A stretch of 64,000 nucleotides of DNA from Enchytraeus crypticus (Eukaryota > Annelida > Clitellata > Enchytraeida > Enchytraeidae). The stretch spans positions 186,001 through 250,000 of the forward strand of contig CAJHZI010000641.1 in assembly GCA_905160935.1 (NCBI GenBank), read 5' to 3'. The first letter of the stretch is position 1, and every line of letters begins with the position of its first letter. A program made the translations under genes and the position numbers. The notes below the pieces were generated by a model. That model did no database searches and was not told the origin of the DNA. It was given only the letters and a program-made list of their open reading frames with translations. Positions 1-11,119 of this stretch are shown piece by piece.

Positions 1-49
1 TTTAATTTCAAGAAATTTTCCAGCTGTGAAAATCTATCGATGTTACTCT

Positions 50-255
50 TGTTGTGTCCGGGTTGCTGAAAACTAAACCAACCATAGACTGCACGCGCTG
101 TAAAAGGCTACAAAGTACTAAGATCCTAACCAACGACAGAAAGGGCATTCGACAGAAAGGGCATTGGTTATCATCCAGGATCCGGTAATTGCTCTTGCAT
201 TTTCTAAATTCTGATCCTAGCCAAGCTGGGATTCAAGGGAAGGTGGTAATAGTTA
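50..255 (+). repeat. T3 repeat, GGT/GAT-tailed SINE-like element
   Basis: This copy matches others at about 18118-18330, 20385-20675 and 61315-61505. Shared landmarks in order are a GTTGTGTCC head, CTAAGATCC, CCAACGACAGAAAGGGCATTC, a CTGGGATTCAAGGGAAG end and a G/T/A-rich triplet tail (GGTGGT). The fixed 3' end followed by a simple tail suggests retroposition. I saw no clear pol III boxes. Confidence 0.6.
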
Positions 256-618
256 TGGTGGTCATTTATTAATGCAAATATATTTAGGACATTAGAGTTG
301 GGAATGTTAAATTTTGTTAAACCCTTATGAAAACAATTGCCTATGTAGTAACTGATGGCTGAGTTTGTAGTGCACTAGCCTATCAGTGATAAACAAGATA
401 CCATGGAATTGAAATGCAAATTGACTGTCTCAGATACTCTACCTTCTGGTATAGACTCTTTGCTAAACTTAGCTCTATTGTACAAAGTTCTATTTCATCC
501 TATCTAAAAGAAAGTATCTATTCAGATTTCTATCTAATTGCCTAAAGCAAATTAGACATTACATCCATGGCAGTCTGTGATAAATGTTACTGTAGAATCG
601 TTAATATTGATCATCACT

Positions 619-755
619 GGTTGGAACCAGTGGCGAAGTTGGTAAGATACCTGACCGCGAATCAGTATGTGCGGGGTTCAAATCCTGGGCTCGCCTGTCA
701 CTGACATCGCCTTCTAGTGAGGAAACTGACGTTAACATTAACTTTTAGCTTTAGC
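619..755 (+). repeat. SINE1, tRNA-derived SINE
   Basis: This is the clearest head of a family of about ten copies in the window. It contains an A-box-like TGGCGAAGTTGG and a B-box-like GGTTCAAATCC about 33 bases further on, the spacing of an internal tRNA pol III promoter. The tRNA-unlike tail reads GTCACTGACATCGC, then GTGAGGAAACTGACGTTAAC. The copy ends just upstream of the eIF5A exon at 793, so it lies in an intron. Confidence 0.75.
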
Positions 756-792
756 GTCATCAGACGAATTTGTTTATTTGTGAACGTTGCAG

Positions 793-2258
793 GTGGTGGA
801 CATAACTGACGATGGATTCTTCAGCATGATGAGTGATGATGGAGACATGAGAGACGACCTCAAGCTGACTGAGAACTGCAGCCACTCGACCACTGATCAG
901 GTCCGTGAGCTCATCACTCAGGCTGAAGGCAGCGGAGAGCGCGTCGTGGTTAGTTTATCTCTCTGTGTATTTCTCATGTCTTCTGATATTCTCTACATCT
1001 AACAGTCTGTTATCTGGCAGCTATCTTTGTTATCTCTCTCTCAGTATTGACACTATGGAGGTTAGTTTTTTTTCAGCTATACATCGATACTGTTATCTCT
1101 TCAATTAGAAACTTTATTTTGAAATCTTCGCCCACCGAGCCTGAATCCTACTTGTAATTTCGTTTTCTAAATCCCCTTCATTCTCTACTGTAGACCCCAA
1201 ACACTTAAGTCTGTTACCCTCCTTAGCTTCACCCCGTGGCTTATTACTCTATATTCGTTTATCAACGTTTAAGTATCATTAATCATTGTTTATGTACACC
1301 TTAAAAACAGTACACTTCCTGTTTATGTACACTGTATGTGCTCGATTTTAGATCTCGATGCTGAAGAACTAAAATTTAAATGGAATATATTTCCTGTCCT
1401 TTTCAAAAAGTTTCTTACTGGCCTATACATAGTGCTAAAACTCTATGAGTAAAGGCACCTGGAGTATGAGGATGATCTTGTAAATGTAAAAATATAAAAA
1501 ATATCGAGCTAGCCTATTAGTACCGTACGATATCGTCGCAGAAAGTCACTTTTTGATTTTATGACCCATTTTTCCTCAGATATCTGAGTTGAATTCAGAT
1601 ACTTGTGATGAAGAAGATATCTGCTGAGACTCGGGCGTTTATCTTTTGCGTGAATTAAAACTAAATTGTCACCAGGCGGCTGACATTCAACCGGCACAGG
1701 TGGCTCCTGCCAATAGGAGGGCGTGAAATCCGCGCTAATGTTTAGAATTCTTGGAAATATACTGTTACAGACTCGAGATAAAGTTGATAATAGAAAAGCT
1801 TCATAAAATGCAAAAAGCAGATTTTTAGTTTTTTCATCGGATAAAGTCAAATGGTAGAGTTTTATACAGGCGAGGATATCTTCCCCTTCATAATATTAGG
1901 CATATATCTGCAACCATTAGGATTACTATGTAGTTCTGTTGACACTGATGGATTGATATTGCTCAGATAAAAGATGTTAAGGAATTTATTGAGATTAAGG
2001 CAAACCAATTTTGAATCAAAATGCACTCTAATTTGTTAATAATTCTGTGACTCACAAGTCGGTTGTGAGGCTATTTAAAGAGGATGTGCTTCAACTATTT
2101 ATGCCATGATCAAGTCATTGTTTACATGACAAGTCACTGTTTTGAAGGCACTTTGGGATACAGTAGTGAGATATTCTGCTGTGCTTGTGTTGTAGGCTAC
2201 TGTGTGGAAGGCTCTGGGAGAGGAGGTGGTGAAGGAATTGAAGGTGGGCAAGGCTTAA
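793..2258 (+). CDS. EIF5A: eIF5A, last two coding exons (partial gene)
   Basis: Translation factor eIF5A binds stalled ribosomes and promotes peptide-bond formation through its hypusine residue. Only the C-terminal OB-fold half is in the window. One exon spans 793-948, after a TTGCAG acceptor and before GTTAGT. The next spans 2196-2258, after TTGTGTTGTAG, and ends in TAA. Both junctions keep phase 0. The exons read DDGFFSMMSDDGDMRDDLKL and then ATVWKALGEEVVKELKVGKA, which align with the family's DG-(Y/F)-x-S-L-x-x-(D/E)-G-x-x-(R/K)-(E/D)-D-L-(R/K)-L and the V-T-V-x-x-(A/S)-M-x-E-E-A ending. The linker after DLKL is about five residues longer than in human, and ATVWKAL replaces the usual TVLSAM. 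The hypusine-site exon lies upstream of the window. Family assignment is firm. Whether this is the main eIF5A or a divergent paralogue is open. Confidence 0.82.
949..2195. other. eIF5A last intron
   Basis: GT-AG intron between the two eIF5A coding exons. I see no repeat family or conserved ORF inside it. An antisense open frame at 1509-1850 (113 codons) has no motif I recognise and no splice context. Confidence 0.6.
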
Positions 2259-4213
2259 ACATCTGTCAACTGCTATCAACATCCGTCAAGGGATTACTTA
2301 TGCTGACGTTTGATAAGCAGGCTAGTGGCACATGCTAAAAGCTCATGCTAATAGCACTGTGCATGTAGAGACGATAGGTAACGATAAGTAAACTGTGCTG
2401 AGTCAGTAACGTTCTGTCTGATGTTGCGATTTCTATCATGTATTTGCCATTGCTAGTTAAACTGCTTTACAATTTAGGTCTGTGTTATTGGCAAGAGTTC
2501 TGTTTAAATGCTCGAACACTTGTGAGAGGTTTCTTTGTTAAGAAATTGGTTTGAAGAATTTGTTTTGTTGAACTTGCTAGTAAGTCTTGATTGATTTTAA
2601 GACGCATTTAACTGAATCTACGGTACAGCGCGGTCATATGTACTGGATCAGTGATTGTTCTTAGCTATGTTGTTCTGATATTATCTTCAGCTGAAGAACC
2701 GGGCGTAATAGTTCTCAATCATTGATGGATTGAAAAAGAGATTGCAATTAACAGTTGATCTGCTCATATGTCAGGGTGGCTCTAATGTTGTTGTAAGGAT
2801 TTTCAAATGGATGTTTAATACTTGCGTTTGTTATTGATTCATGATCTGTAGTAAACGAATTACTATGCATATGTTAAATAGAATAGGGAGTGTCACATCT
2901 TGTTCAATCATCAGGTGTTGCTGGTTTCACGTGTACTGTCGAGATATATTTTATCTGTTCCTGTAACACTTCTGTCACTGAAGCATCTGCTTCTATTGAG
3001 CACATTTGCCACGGGTTGCCATCGACTGGGCTGGTTCATGGCTCTCATCTAATGAATTAGTTTGCCGTCTATGTTGAAATCTTGGAAGGGCCCCTTGTTT
3101 GTTGCTACTGCTCATTCACACTCAAGGGCAGATTCAGTTACCAATCAAAAGTCTGTTTAAATAGAAAAGATTTGATTTAAACATGCTGTTTTTGCTTGCT
3201 TTCGTTTTGATAATAAAAAATAGTATTTCTTTGTTTAACGAGCTACCTAGGTCAATATAGATTGCTATCATGTATTTCAGGAATTTATTTTTATAATATT
3301 TCTTTTACTGGTACGTCTCAAAAGGCTATATACTTGCCTATATCATAGAGTCTACAGCAAGACTCTATGATATAGTTATATCATTAGAAGATTCAAATTG
3401 AACGATTTAAACATACGATATTTGTGATATCTATTTCACCAGAACACATTTCTGTGGATGTATCACAGAATAGCTTAGATTTTACGAGAACTAGTGAAGA
3501 GTTGCTAATTCAGCTGTTGTACCTCGAAAGTCGGTTTTTTCTGACCCAGGTGCAATTAAACGAAGTCGACAAGAAAGATTTTTGAAGCAACCTTCATATT
3601 TATAAAAATCTGCTAATTGGATATAAATATGGTAGTCACGAAATGCTGGTAGCAGAATTAAATGTCACTTGTTTATTCTCACTATAAATTTTAATGCTCC
3701 TTTAAACATTTGGTTAACAAAGACAAATTCTTTTTAAATTTTTGATTTGATTAAAGCTACTTATTTAATTTATCGCAAGGGATGCCTGTTTCGTAACTTA
3801 AATACCTACAAAACAAAATGGATATATCAGTAGAACGTAGGGCTTCCTTGATTAGTTTATATCCAGCATTGGGTTGAAGAACAGTGCTATTGTTTAATGA
3901 ACGAATTGGCTAGCGATCTTTCTAAGTAACTCACATTTGGCTCATAATTTCCCGTCAATGTGGCTTCGTTCGCGTAGACTGGTCGTAGTTCTCAGCGGTA
4001 TACGATTGAAGCATAAACGGGATGCGTAATTTGGAAGTTCTCTATATGGAATGGCCTACTTAGAAGTTGGTCTAACTTTAACCTTCTTGTCAAGTAATTG
4101 AACACCATTTCAAAGAGGTATGTACCATAGCGAGTCTTATAAGCAAATGTAAAACTTTAATGTACTTTCAAACCAAACGGGTTTCCTTGCATTTGAAAAA
4201 ACATTCTAAAATA
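2259..4213. other. 3' flank of eIF5A, no features recognised
   Basis: A+T-rich sequence that probably begins with the eIF5A 3' UTR. An AATAAA occurs near 3213, but distance makes it an uncertain polyadenylation signal. No coding exon, tandem array or dispersed repeat was recognised. Confidence 0.4.
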
Positions 4214-4500
4214 TTCTCTCTCTCTTAGTGCACTGCCTACTGGCAGGTCCATAGTACATAACGCCTCCACTCTTCTCTGTCTTCCGCCTTCCTCTTCATT
4301 TCCACATATGAGTGGGTCTTTAAATCATATAACATACCTAATCTCGGCCTGCCCCTGCCTCTTTTCCTTCCATTCTACCTTCTATGACCTCTTTTAATAG
4401 ACCTTCTCCCTCAGAATGTGTCCTATCCATCTCTTCTTCCTATTTCTTAATACATTTATCAACTGTCTATCTGTGCCAACTCTCTCTAAAATATGTTTTC
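4214..4500 (-). mobile_element. LINE 3' fragment (RTE-like), same family as 26475-27420
   Basis: The sequence closely matches 26475-26760. Read on the minus strand it gives RQLINVLRNRKKRWIGHILR, the C-terminal end of an endonuclease-reverse transcriptase ORF, then a short tail ending near (CT)n. It is 5'-truncated and carries in-frame stops. Confidence 0.7.
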
Positions 4501-4625
4501 TAAATTATTTAAAAGTTATTCCTATCATGGGCCTACGCTATGTTTTGTGCTATGTTCTGCACGTCTCACGCTAGTAGGGGCCTACAGTTTATCTCCATGC
4601 TTAACAGTAATCGTTGTTTTTTTAA

Positions 4626-4860
4626 TGTCTCAATAGCGCAATGGATAACGTCATGAACGTTTAAATGACAGATCCTGAGGTGAATTGAACCCTCGTAGGT
4701 TCGAATCCCAGCCGCGTTGATCTAAGAATAAAATTTCGGACATTCACTGGACTGGTTATACTGAAAATGGATTAAATTGCCTAACGGAATAAACATGTGG
4801 GGTTAAAAAGTGATAGATATCAACATGTTGATCATTTCACTATAATACGTGTTTATTATT
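4626..4860 (+). repeat. SINE2, tRNA-derived SINE
   Basis: The head CTCAATAGCGCAATGGATAACG resembles a tRNA-Arg-type A box. AGGTTCGAATCCC is a canonical B box. The conserved body follows with TCGGACATTCACTGGACTGG, then ACATGTGG, then GATATCAACATGTTGATCATTTCACTATAAT. Other copies lie at 33273-33457 (-), 38317-38557 (+) and 39727-39985 (+), plus a tail piece at 33940-34000. The body is unrelated to SINE1. Confidence 0.75.
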
Positions 4861-4942
4861 AGTATTAGTAGGCCTAGCGCGGCACATTCCAGCTGTCAGG
4901 GATTTACTGATATATATAAGCTTACGTCATCCGGGGGTCAAG

Positions 4943-5602
4943 CAGTGGCAGGCCCGGCGAAAAAAGTAAACTATATTTTCATTGATTCTATGGCAATTTC
5001 TATGTGCCAATATGTTTGTAAGGGCAGTGGTTTGGGGGGGGGGGTACTAGAGGAACCTTAGTTCCACTAGCTCAAAAATGGGATTAGGGCCCATATTTGG
5101 TATACTAGGAGCCCTGTATAAAGGAAGGGGCCCGAAAATATTGATAGTTTCACTAGCTCTCAATTTTCACTTTAACCACTGTCACTGTACGTATAAGAGG
5201 AAAAAGGTTGGAACTAAAAAATGCGAACTCTGTCCCGGAGCAGTGGAGCAAAAAGACTTGGCTGGGAGCCCCCCCCCCACCGCCTAAATTAGGTCACTTT
5301 TGCAATTCGTCTAGATCAGCTGAGTTTCTTCAGAGGTGAAACAATTAACGCAATTTTTTCCAAAACAAAGAAGATTTTAGATTTTCCTCTCACTTTATTA
5401 CGGGTATGAGTGGGGGGAGGTAAGATACGGGGATACACTCACTTTAAGCGGAGCGCAGTAATGAAAAAATTCTGAGTCCCCCCACATCATTTTTTCTGGT
5501 AACGTTGTCACATGTCCCGAAGAATGCGGAGCGTAAGCAAAAAATGTGTACACTCAAAAAAAAATTTGGCCCCACCTTAAAACATTTCTAGATCCGCCCC
5601 TG
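4943..5602. mobile_element. Non-autonomous hAT-like element
   Basis: A 660-bp insertion bounded by CAGTGGCAGGCCCGG on the left and CTAGATCCGCCCCTG on the right. The right end read inverted is CAGGGGCGGATCTAG, so the ends form an imperfect terminal inverted repeat. It is flanked by 8-bp near-duplications, GGGTCAAG (4935-4942) and CGGTCAAG (5603-5610), the size typical of hAT. No transposase is visible. Its last 90 bases recur at 19846-19930. Confidence 0.6.
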
Positions 5603-5610
5603 CGGTCAAG

Positions 5611-6957
5611 GTTGGATTTGTTGAGGGGTTCGATCTCCTTGTTCGGGTTGCAGTTGTCTCTTCCTCATCGTCGTAAATTGCCTGAAATTATCTCATGATC
5701 ACTAATTATTGCTCGTGCATTCTAATGTGAAATAACAGTTAGCCCTACTGTTGAATTAATTTTCTGCATTTTTTCATAGTTCGGAAACACTAATTGCACG
5801 TGCGCTTTATCTAAATTTGAATAACGAACACTGCTGTACGAGTAGAATTTTGTATAGACCCTTAATCGCTTATAATTGTGCGTTCAACTTGCCAGCAGTT
5901 CTACAATATTTAGCAAATACAATGCTCTCAGAAATATGTACGTTACTTTGGCAAAGAGCCAATAACGATTTATTATAAGCCTAAAGAGTCTATGAAAAAC
6001 CCTAATTATTTGTTAGGGGAAATCGAGAGTTTGTTGAAGAGAAACTGTAGACTCAACCTACTGAATGTAAGCCTCTATAGCTTTAAGGGTAAGATATAAA
6101 TATTTACTGAGAGATATATCTCTGAACATTTAGGCTCAGATAGGGTTGGGCCAAACTATGCTTATCGTCCGGTTTTCTAAGCGCAAGGTTTGCCCCGCCA
6201 AATATTTCTCTCCGCCCCCTCGACACACAAACAAGAGCCGAAGGGGAAGTGCCCCCTTCGCTATGCCATTTATTAAGCTTAAAATTTAAGTGCACGCATT
6301 GTTTAAAGTATTTGCTTCTATTAAATGTTTTCCAAGATTAAAACCTGGCAACGCTGCTTAAGCCCGTCACGGCAAATTACTATTTATTAAGTATTTGTAT
6401 ATTCTAAAGGAACAAGAGACCACTGTTATTTTATGTTTGTCGAAAAACAAAGCAGCCAGCAATACTTTCGTGTGGAACCCTAAGCTAGAATCGGGTGCGT
6501 CACGTTTCGATAGCTTAGGTTTGTCTACTTTGTAGACCAACTGCAGTGCGTTAAGCCGTATTATCATTGTAATATTGAGTTAGATGAGACTATTTGATAT
6601 AATCACAAGGGTGGGTTGTGGTTTAAGTCACGAAGATCATTGTGGTTCTTAGGTGAAATAGTTCGATCAGTACTCCTTTGAGTGATGGTCTGTTAACTGA
6701 ATACTGTAGATCTTCGTATTCATTTTAAGTTCATATTTTAAACCCTTTCAGTGATAACATCATATATATTAATTTTATATTGCGTCACAAGAGCATGTAG
6801 GATTATAATTACGTTATTATAATCAGCTTTTCCGATCTAGAGCCTGACCCCGCTGTTTATGAATCTTCGGTCTTTTAGTAGGCGGTGATGCTACACCTGT
6901 GCAATATCACCGTTGGCTGTGTTGATTTAGTAGTCGGTGGTGCATTGCGGCATTCAG
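5611..6957. other. Intergenic, nothing recognised
   Basis: No tandem array, repeat family member or conserved exon was identified. The open frames here (for example 6104-6295 and 6367-6567 on the minus strand) are short and lack motifs. Confidence 0.4.
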
Positions 6958-6962
6958 AAATC

Positions 6963-7126
6963 CTCAGCGACGTTAGTCGACGCTCGGCGACGTTAGTCGA
7001 CGCTCGGCGACGTTAGTCGACGCTCGGCGACGTTAGTCGACGCTCGGCGACGTTAATCGACGCTCAGTGATGCTCAGCGACTCTCATGCTCAGCGACGTT
7101 CAGCGTCGTTATACGACCTTCAGCAT
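6963..7126. repeat. 20-bp minisatellite containing GTCGAC
   Basis: About five near-identical 20-bp units (GACGTTAGTCGACGCTCGGC) run to about 7064, then decayed units (CTCAGCGACGTTCAGCGTCG) continue to 7126. Each unit carries palindromic GTCGAC and is rich in CG dinucleotides, in contrast to the A+T-rich flanks. Confidence 0.85.
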
Positions 7127-7546
7127 ATGAAAGTCAATTTTTAGTTCCCTTAGTTTTCTTAGGCACTGCACGCATAATCCTAGACACATAAGTCAATAAG
7201 ATAATTTTTTTATTTAAGAAATTCTATTAAAAGAAAGCTGCACGGTAATTATAATAAACGAATTAGGTCAATATAGAGCCTAATAAAAAGACAAAAGGTA
7301 CTAATAATCCTGCTATATGAGGAAATCGTAAAATCTACTAAAGCAATAGGCCTAACTAAAACGAAAAATATCTGAAGCATAAGCCCTATATATGCATGTA
7401 CTCTATATGTCATGAACACAGACATGGCAGGCAAATAATTCAGTGCTTCTTTTGCAGGTAATCATCTGTCTTATACACTCATATCAGACTTGACGGTGAA
7501 GATATATTTAACTATAAGAGATCGCTCAGTTGAGCTCAACGAAACT

Positions 7547-10500
7547 ATGAAATCAGCACAAATCTCCATCTACGTCTGGTTGGCTTTCTCAGGTAGGTTT
7601 AGGAGCATTGTTTGAATTCTCGGTTGTTTTGTGGGTATCTACCCTCCACCACTGTTTTATTGCGCCTGTTAAGAATGCGCAAGATGTCATGCGTTTGGAA
7701 AAGAGGCAGAAACGTTCTCACTCCCGTCAAACATCTCATTTAAAGAAATGCAACATATTCTATTAGTAGGCTAACTATTAGCGATTTGAGGTTAAATAGA
7801 AATTATATCCAGTTCGGTGATCATTCAACAGGATATGCAAGTCCTCGTCTGTTTAAACTTCAGGATAATTTAGGTAATTATTTAGGCTATCAATCCGGAA
7901 TACTTAAACTTTTTATGTCTAATCATCTTTCCCGTGAATCGAACCAATAGACTGCAAAATAAAGGTCCATAGAATCGCTCAATCTCATAATAAGCTACTT
8001 TTTACTTATATGACGCACCATTCTATAGCAAAAGACACCGAGTTTTTCAGACATTCAAATTAGGTTACAGAATTCAATACATCTCTCTGTTGTGTCCTTG
8101 CCACTGCATTATTAGAGTCCGAACGAATCTTGCGCTCTTTTTGGAGGCGACTAAACCCGATTGATTAAGGCAATGAATCATTATTTAATCATAGCTAAGC
8201 CTACAGAACAACCTAAGATAGTATGAAGTCATATTTACAGCAACAACTTCTTAATCTGAGTGCAGAATCTGGTGGAGGCTTTATTCTTCATTGCGTACTA
8301 AACAGGAAAGCAAAGAGAGCAGGATTTTAAGTTTTAAACCTGCCATTCTGAAAGGATTAAATGATCTAGTAGGTCTATAATATACAGTGTAGATCTCGAG
8401 GTTCTAGTGTAGGATAAGTGAAATTCTCTGATACTAAAAAAACCATCGACTGTTTTCTGGCTATCCTAGTTCAATTATTTTTAACTACTATTTTATAATT
8501 TAACGGCTCTGTGCATTTTGACTGTGTAATGGCTGTGTTAAATTTAATAGTTTAGCTGTGTACGACATTATTAATGCTTAATAACTACATGTAGCCTACT
8601 TTACTCCATGGTGCAAAATATAAGTAAGAAATGTTGTTTAACCATAGTGATTTATTTAATCCTCGAATTGGAGTATTGATACTTTTAAGTCAATTTTATT
8701 AGATTTATATATGCCAGTATGAGACTTAAGCAGTTTGCTGATTGCTTTAGTCTTTATCAATGACTAGAAATAATGTGAATGCTTCAATGTCTTGTGAGTA
8801 GGCCTAGGATATAGGCAATTTGAGTCCAGTTGGAATGTACATGTATATAAATGTACATGTATATATAAGCCTACATGTACATGTACAATACTGTATAAAT
8901 TAAATTTTTCTGTTCTGCAAGGAGTGCTTCTGTCTTCAGTGTTGGCTCAAACCACTAATTCAACGGCAGGAGCAACAACTACCACGAGTTTGTATGGAGA
9001 GTTTATATTGATCAAATCAATGGATATCTAATTAACTAACCTAGAGCTATCTAATCAACAGATCGACATATATCTAATCAATAAAATTATACAGCCCCTG
9101 TTAACGTCAGTTTCTTCTCTGGAAAGAAATATCAGTGACGGGATAGCCCAGGATTTGAACCTACACCTAGGACTACTGATCCGCGGTCGGATATCTTATC
9201 AACATCGCCACTGGCTCCAGCCTGACTGAGCTATGCATAAATGAGCAGTGCGGCAATTGACACGATAATTACATAGGTTTACACTAAATAAAGCAGCAAT
9301 GACAGAAAATAATAATGGTAAAGCAAAGCAAAAGGTGGTAAAGATAAGGTTGACGTCAATTTCCTACTCGAAAGCAATGTCAGGGACGGGCGAGCCCCGG
9401 ATTTGAACCCCGCACATAGGGGACTACTGATCCGCGATCGATCGTCTTACCGACATCTCCACTGGCTCCAGCCAACGATCGAATATTAATGAATTACAAG
9501 AATTTTAATCAACTATATGCACTTACTATTGGATTAATTTAATTTTTTATTATCTGAGATTCGAAATCATGTCTTTGCTTATCTTACTTGATGGATTCGC
9601 AATCCAAATCATTAAATTATTCTTTCCTCGCTGCATTGGCTTACTATTGCGCACTTCATTATCTCAATTGGGCCTTCATTATAGATTTCTAGTTGTCATT
9701 TATTTCTTTTGTCTTTTCAATTAGCCCTTGAATCGAATAACTCTAGCTATTAACCAATATTTGAAGTTAATTTTTTTTGACGCCATTAAATTGACTTTAA
9801 TAATCATGTTATGTGCATAAAGAAATAATCTAATCCATAAGACTTCGTTCATTCTGACCGGATAGATATCATAAAGTATATATATTTTATAGTATTGGAA
9901 TTAATTGACACTTAATTTAGTAGGTGGCAGCACATGTTTCCGAATGTCGACAGGCTATACATCAGAAGCGTTCGAGAAACAAATATTAAAATGTATTGAA
10001 GAGAGGTGTAACCTCTCTAAAAGAAATTAAGAGGATTCTGTTTACAAAAGTAAATTAATTACATCAATGCTATCTAAGTGAATGATTAACATCTCTAAAG
10101 GGTCTTAATTTTTATGATGTTCTTATTGCTTAATGTGTATAATTTAATAGAGTACAAGTAGCCTATACCATGCAGCAACATCTCTATACAACAATTACTT
10201 TCGTTTACTTCAGTTATCTACATACAATAAAACCTATACCTGATCCTACATACAATAAATAAAATTAAATAGAAACCTACATTCAAAACAAATATAAAAT
10301 AAAAATCTGCATACAATAAAACAAGCAGTATACACAAATGTACATAATATCAAGCACCACAATGTGACAAATATCATACATGAAAAGCATAATACCATAA
10401 TACTTAAAATATTAATGTGTTATAATGATACTGTATGTCTTAAAATGTATTATAATGAAGTAAAGTCTATTCTTTAATTCTGTTTACAAATTTTAACAGG

Positions 10501-10702
10501 TACAACCGCGGGTTGGAACAGCGCCTACCTGATACCCATACTGATCGGAGTGATGCTGTTGCTGGTCGTATTCGTAACGGCTTGCTCCGTCACCAGAATG
10601 TCTCCAACCTTCGCCACAGCTAAAACCGCCACTAACATCCCGTCCTACCCATCTCCACAACCATATTACTATCCGGAAAGGGCTTACGGACACAGATTTT
10701 GA
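7547..10702 (+). CDS. Small single-pass membrane protein with signal peptide and Tyr/Pro tail
   Basis: Three exons, 7547-7592, 8922-8987 and 10500-10702, join to a 104-residue protein. Junctions are G|GTAGGT to TTCTGCAAG, and A|GTTTGT to TTTTAACAG, both phase 1. Residues 1-24 form a signal peptide (MKSAQIS, a hydrophobic core, then a VLA cleavage-type site). Residues 25-43 are a short Thr-rich ectodomain with an NST sequon, so O- and N-glycosylation are plausible. A hydrophobic helix follows at about 47-67 (LIPILIGVMLLLVVFV). The cytoplasmic tail is about 37 residues and ends YPSPQPYYYPERAYGHRF. The layout predicts a type I membrane protein at the cell surface or in the endosomal system. I do not recognise the family. 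The second donor (GTTTGT) is weak, but the alternative GTATGG four bases on would lose the membrane segment. SINE1 copies occupy intron 2. Confidence 0.65.
8838..8888. repeat. TACATGTA-rich palindromic stretch
   Basis: GTACATGTATATAAATGTACATGTATATATAAG, then CCTACATGTACATGTACA: several overlapping self-complementary TACATGTA/TGTACA words just upstream of exon 2 of the small membrane-protein gene. It lies inside intron 1. Confidence 0.6.
9100..9222 (-). repeat. SINE1 copy
   Basis: Reverse-oriented copy running from GTTAACGTCAGTTTC to GCCACTGGCTCCAGCC, with the B-box complement GGATTTGAACC. It lies in intron 2 of the small membrane-protein gene. Confidence 0.75.
9345..9473 (-). repeat. SINE1 copy
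   Basis: Second reverse-oriented copy in the same intron, about 120 bases from the first. It contains GGATTTGAACCCCGCACAT and ends in CACTGGCTCCAGCC. The same orientation of both copies could reflect tandem duplication or two insertions. Confidence 0.75.
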
Positions 10703-11119
10703 AGGAGCTCTCCGCATCAGTTTATAACTTTTACGGATACGTCCGTTAGAGTTGAAGCTTCCGCTTGATTAAATGAATTAAAACAGAAATGACACCAAAA
10801 GGCTTATGTTCTTATAATTTAACTTACTTTGTAATTACTTTTGAACAAATTTAATATCAAGTCTCAAAAGCTTGGGCTATTACTACAGATATATTTGCGT
10901 TTCAAATATAAATCTACTTTTATTTAAAAATATTTAACACTAATGAAATACGCTACGCATAATTGTCAACTAATGTTGTGTTTAAAATGAATTATCTATT
11001 GTGGTTCATCGAAATTAATTTCTGCGTGTTTTTAATTAACTGCAAAGATTTCTGTCAATTGATTATTGTTCGTGATTGAAGTCAACTATGTAGCTCATAT
11101 CGATTTTGCATTGAATATA
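10703..11119. other. 3' flank of the small membrane-protein gene
   Basis: Probable 3' UTR. An ATTAAA variant polyadenylation hexamer lies about 65 bases after the stop. Nothing else was recognised. Confidence 0.4.

Noticed and set aside
619-755. Functional tRNA gene
   Set aside because: A and B boxes are present, but the sequence does not fold convincingly into a cloverleaf, has no terminator at the right place, and recurs with a long non-tRNA tail; it is a SINE.
1509-1850. 113-codon antisense frame in the eIF5A intron
   Set aside because: No recognisable domain; composition fits chance in A+T-rich DNA.
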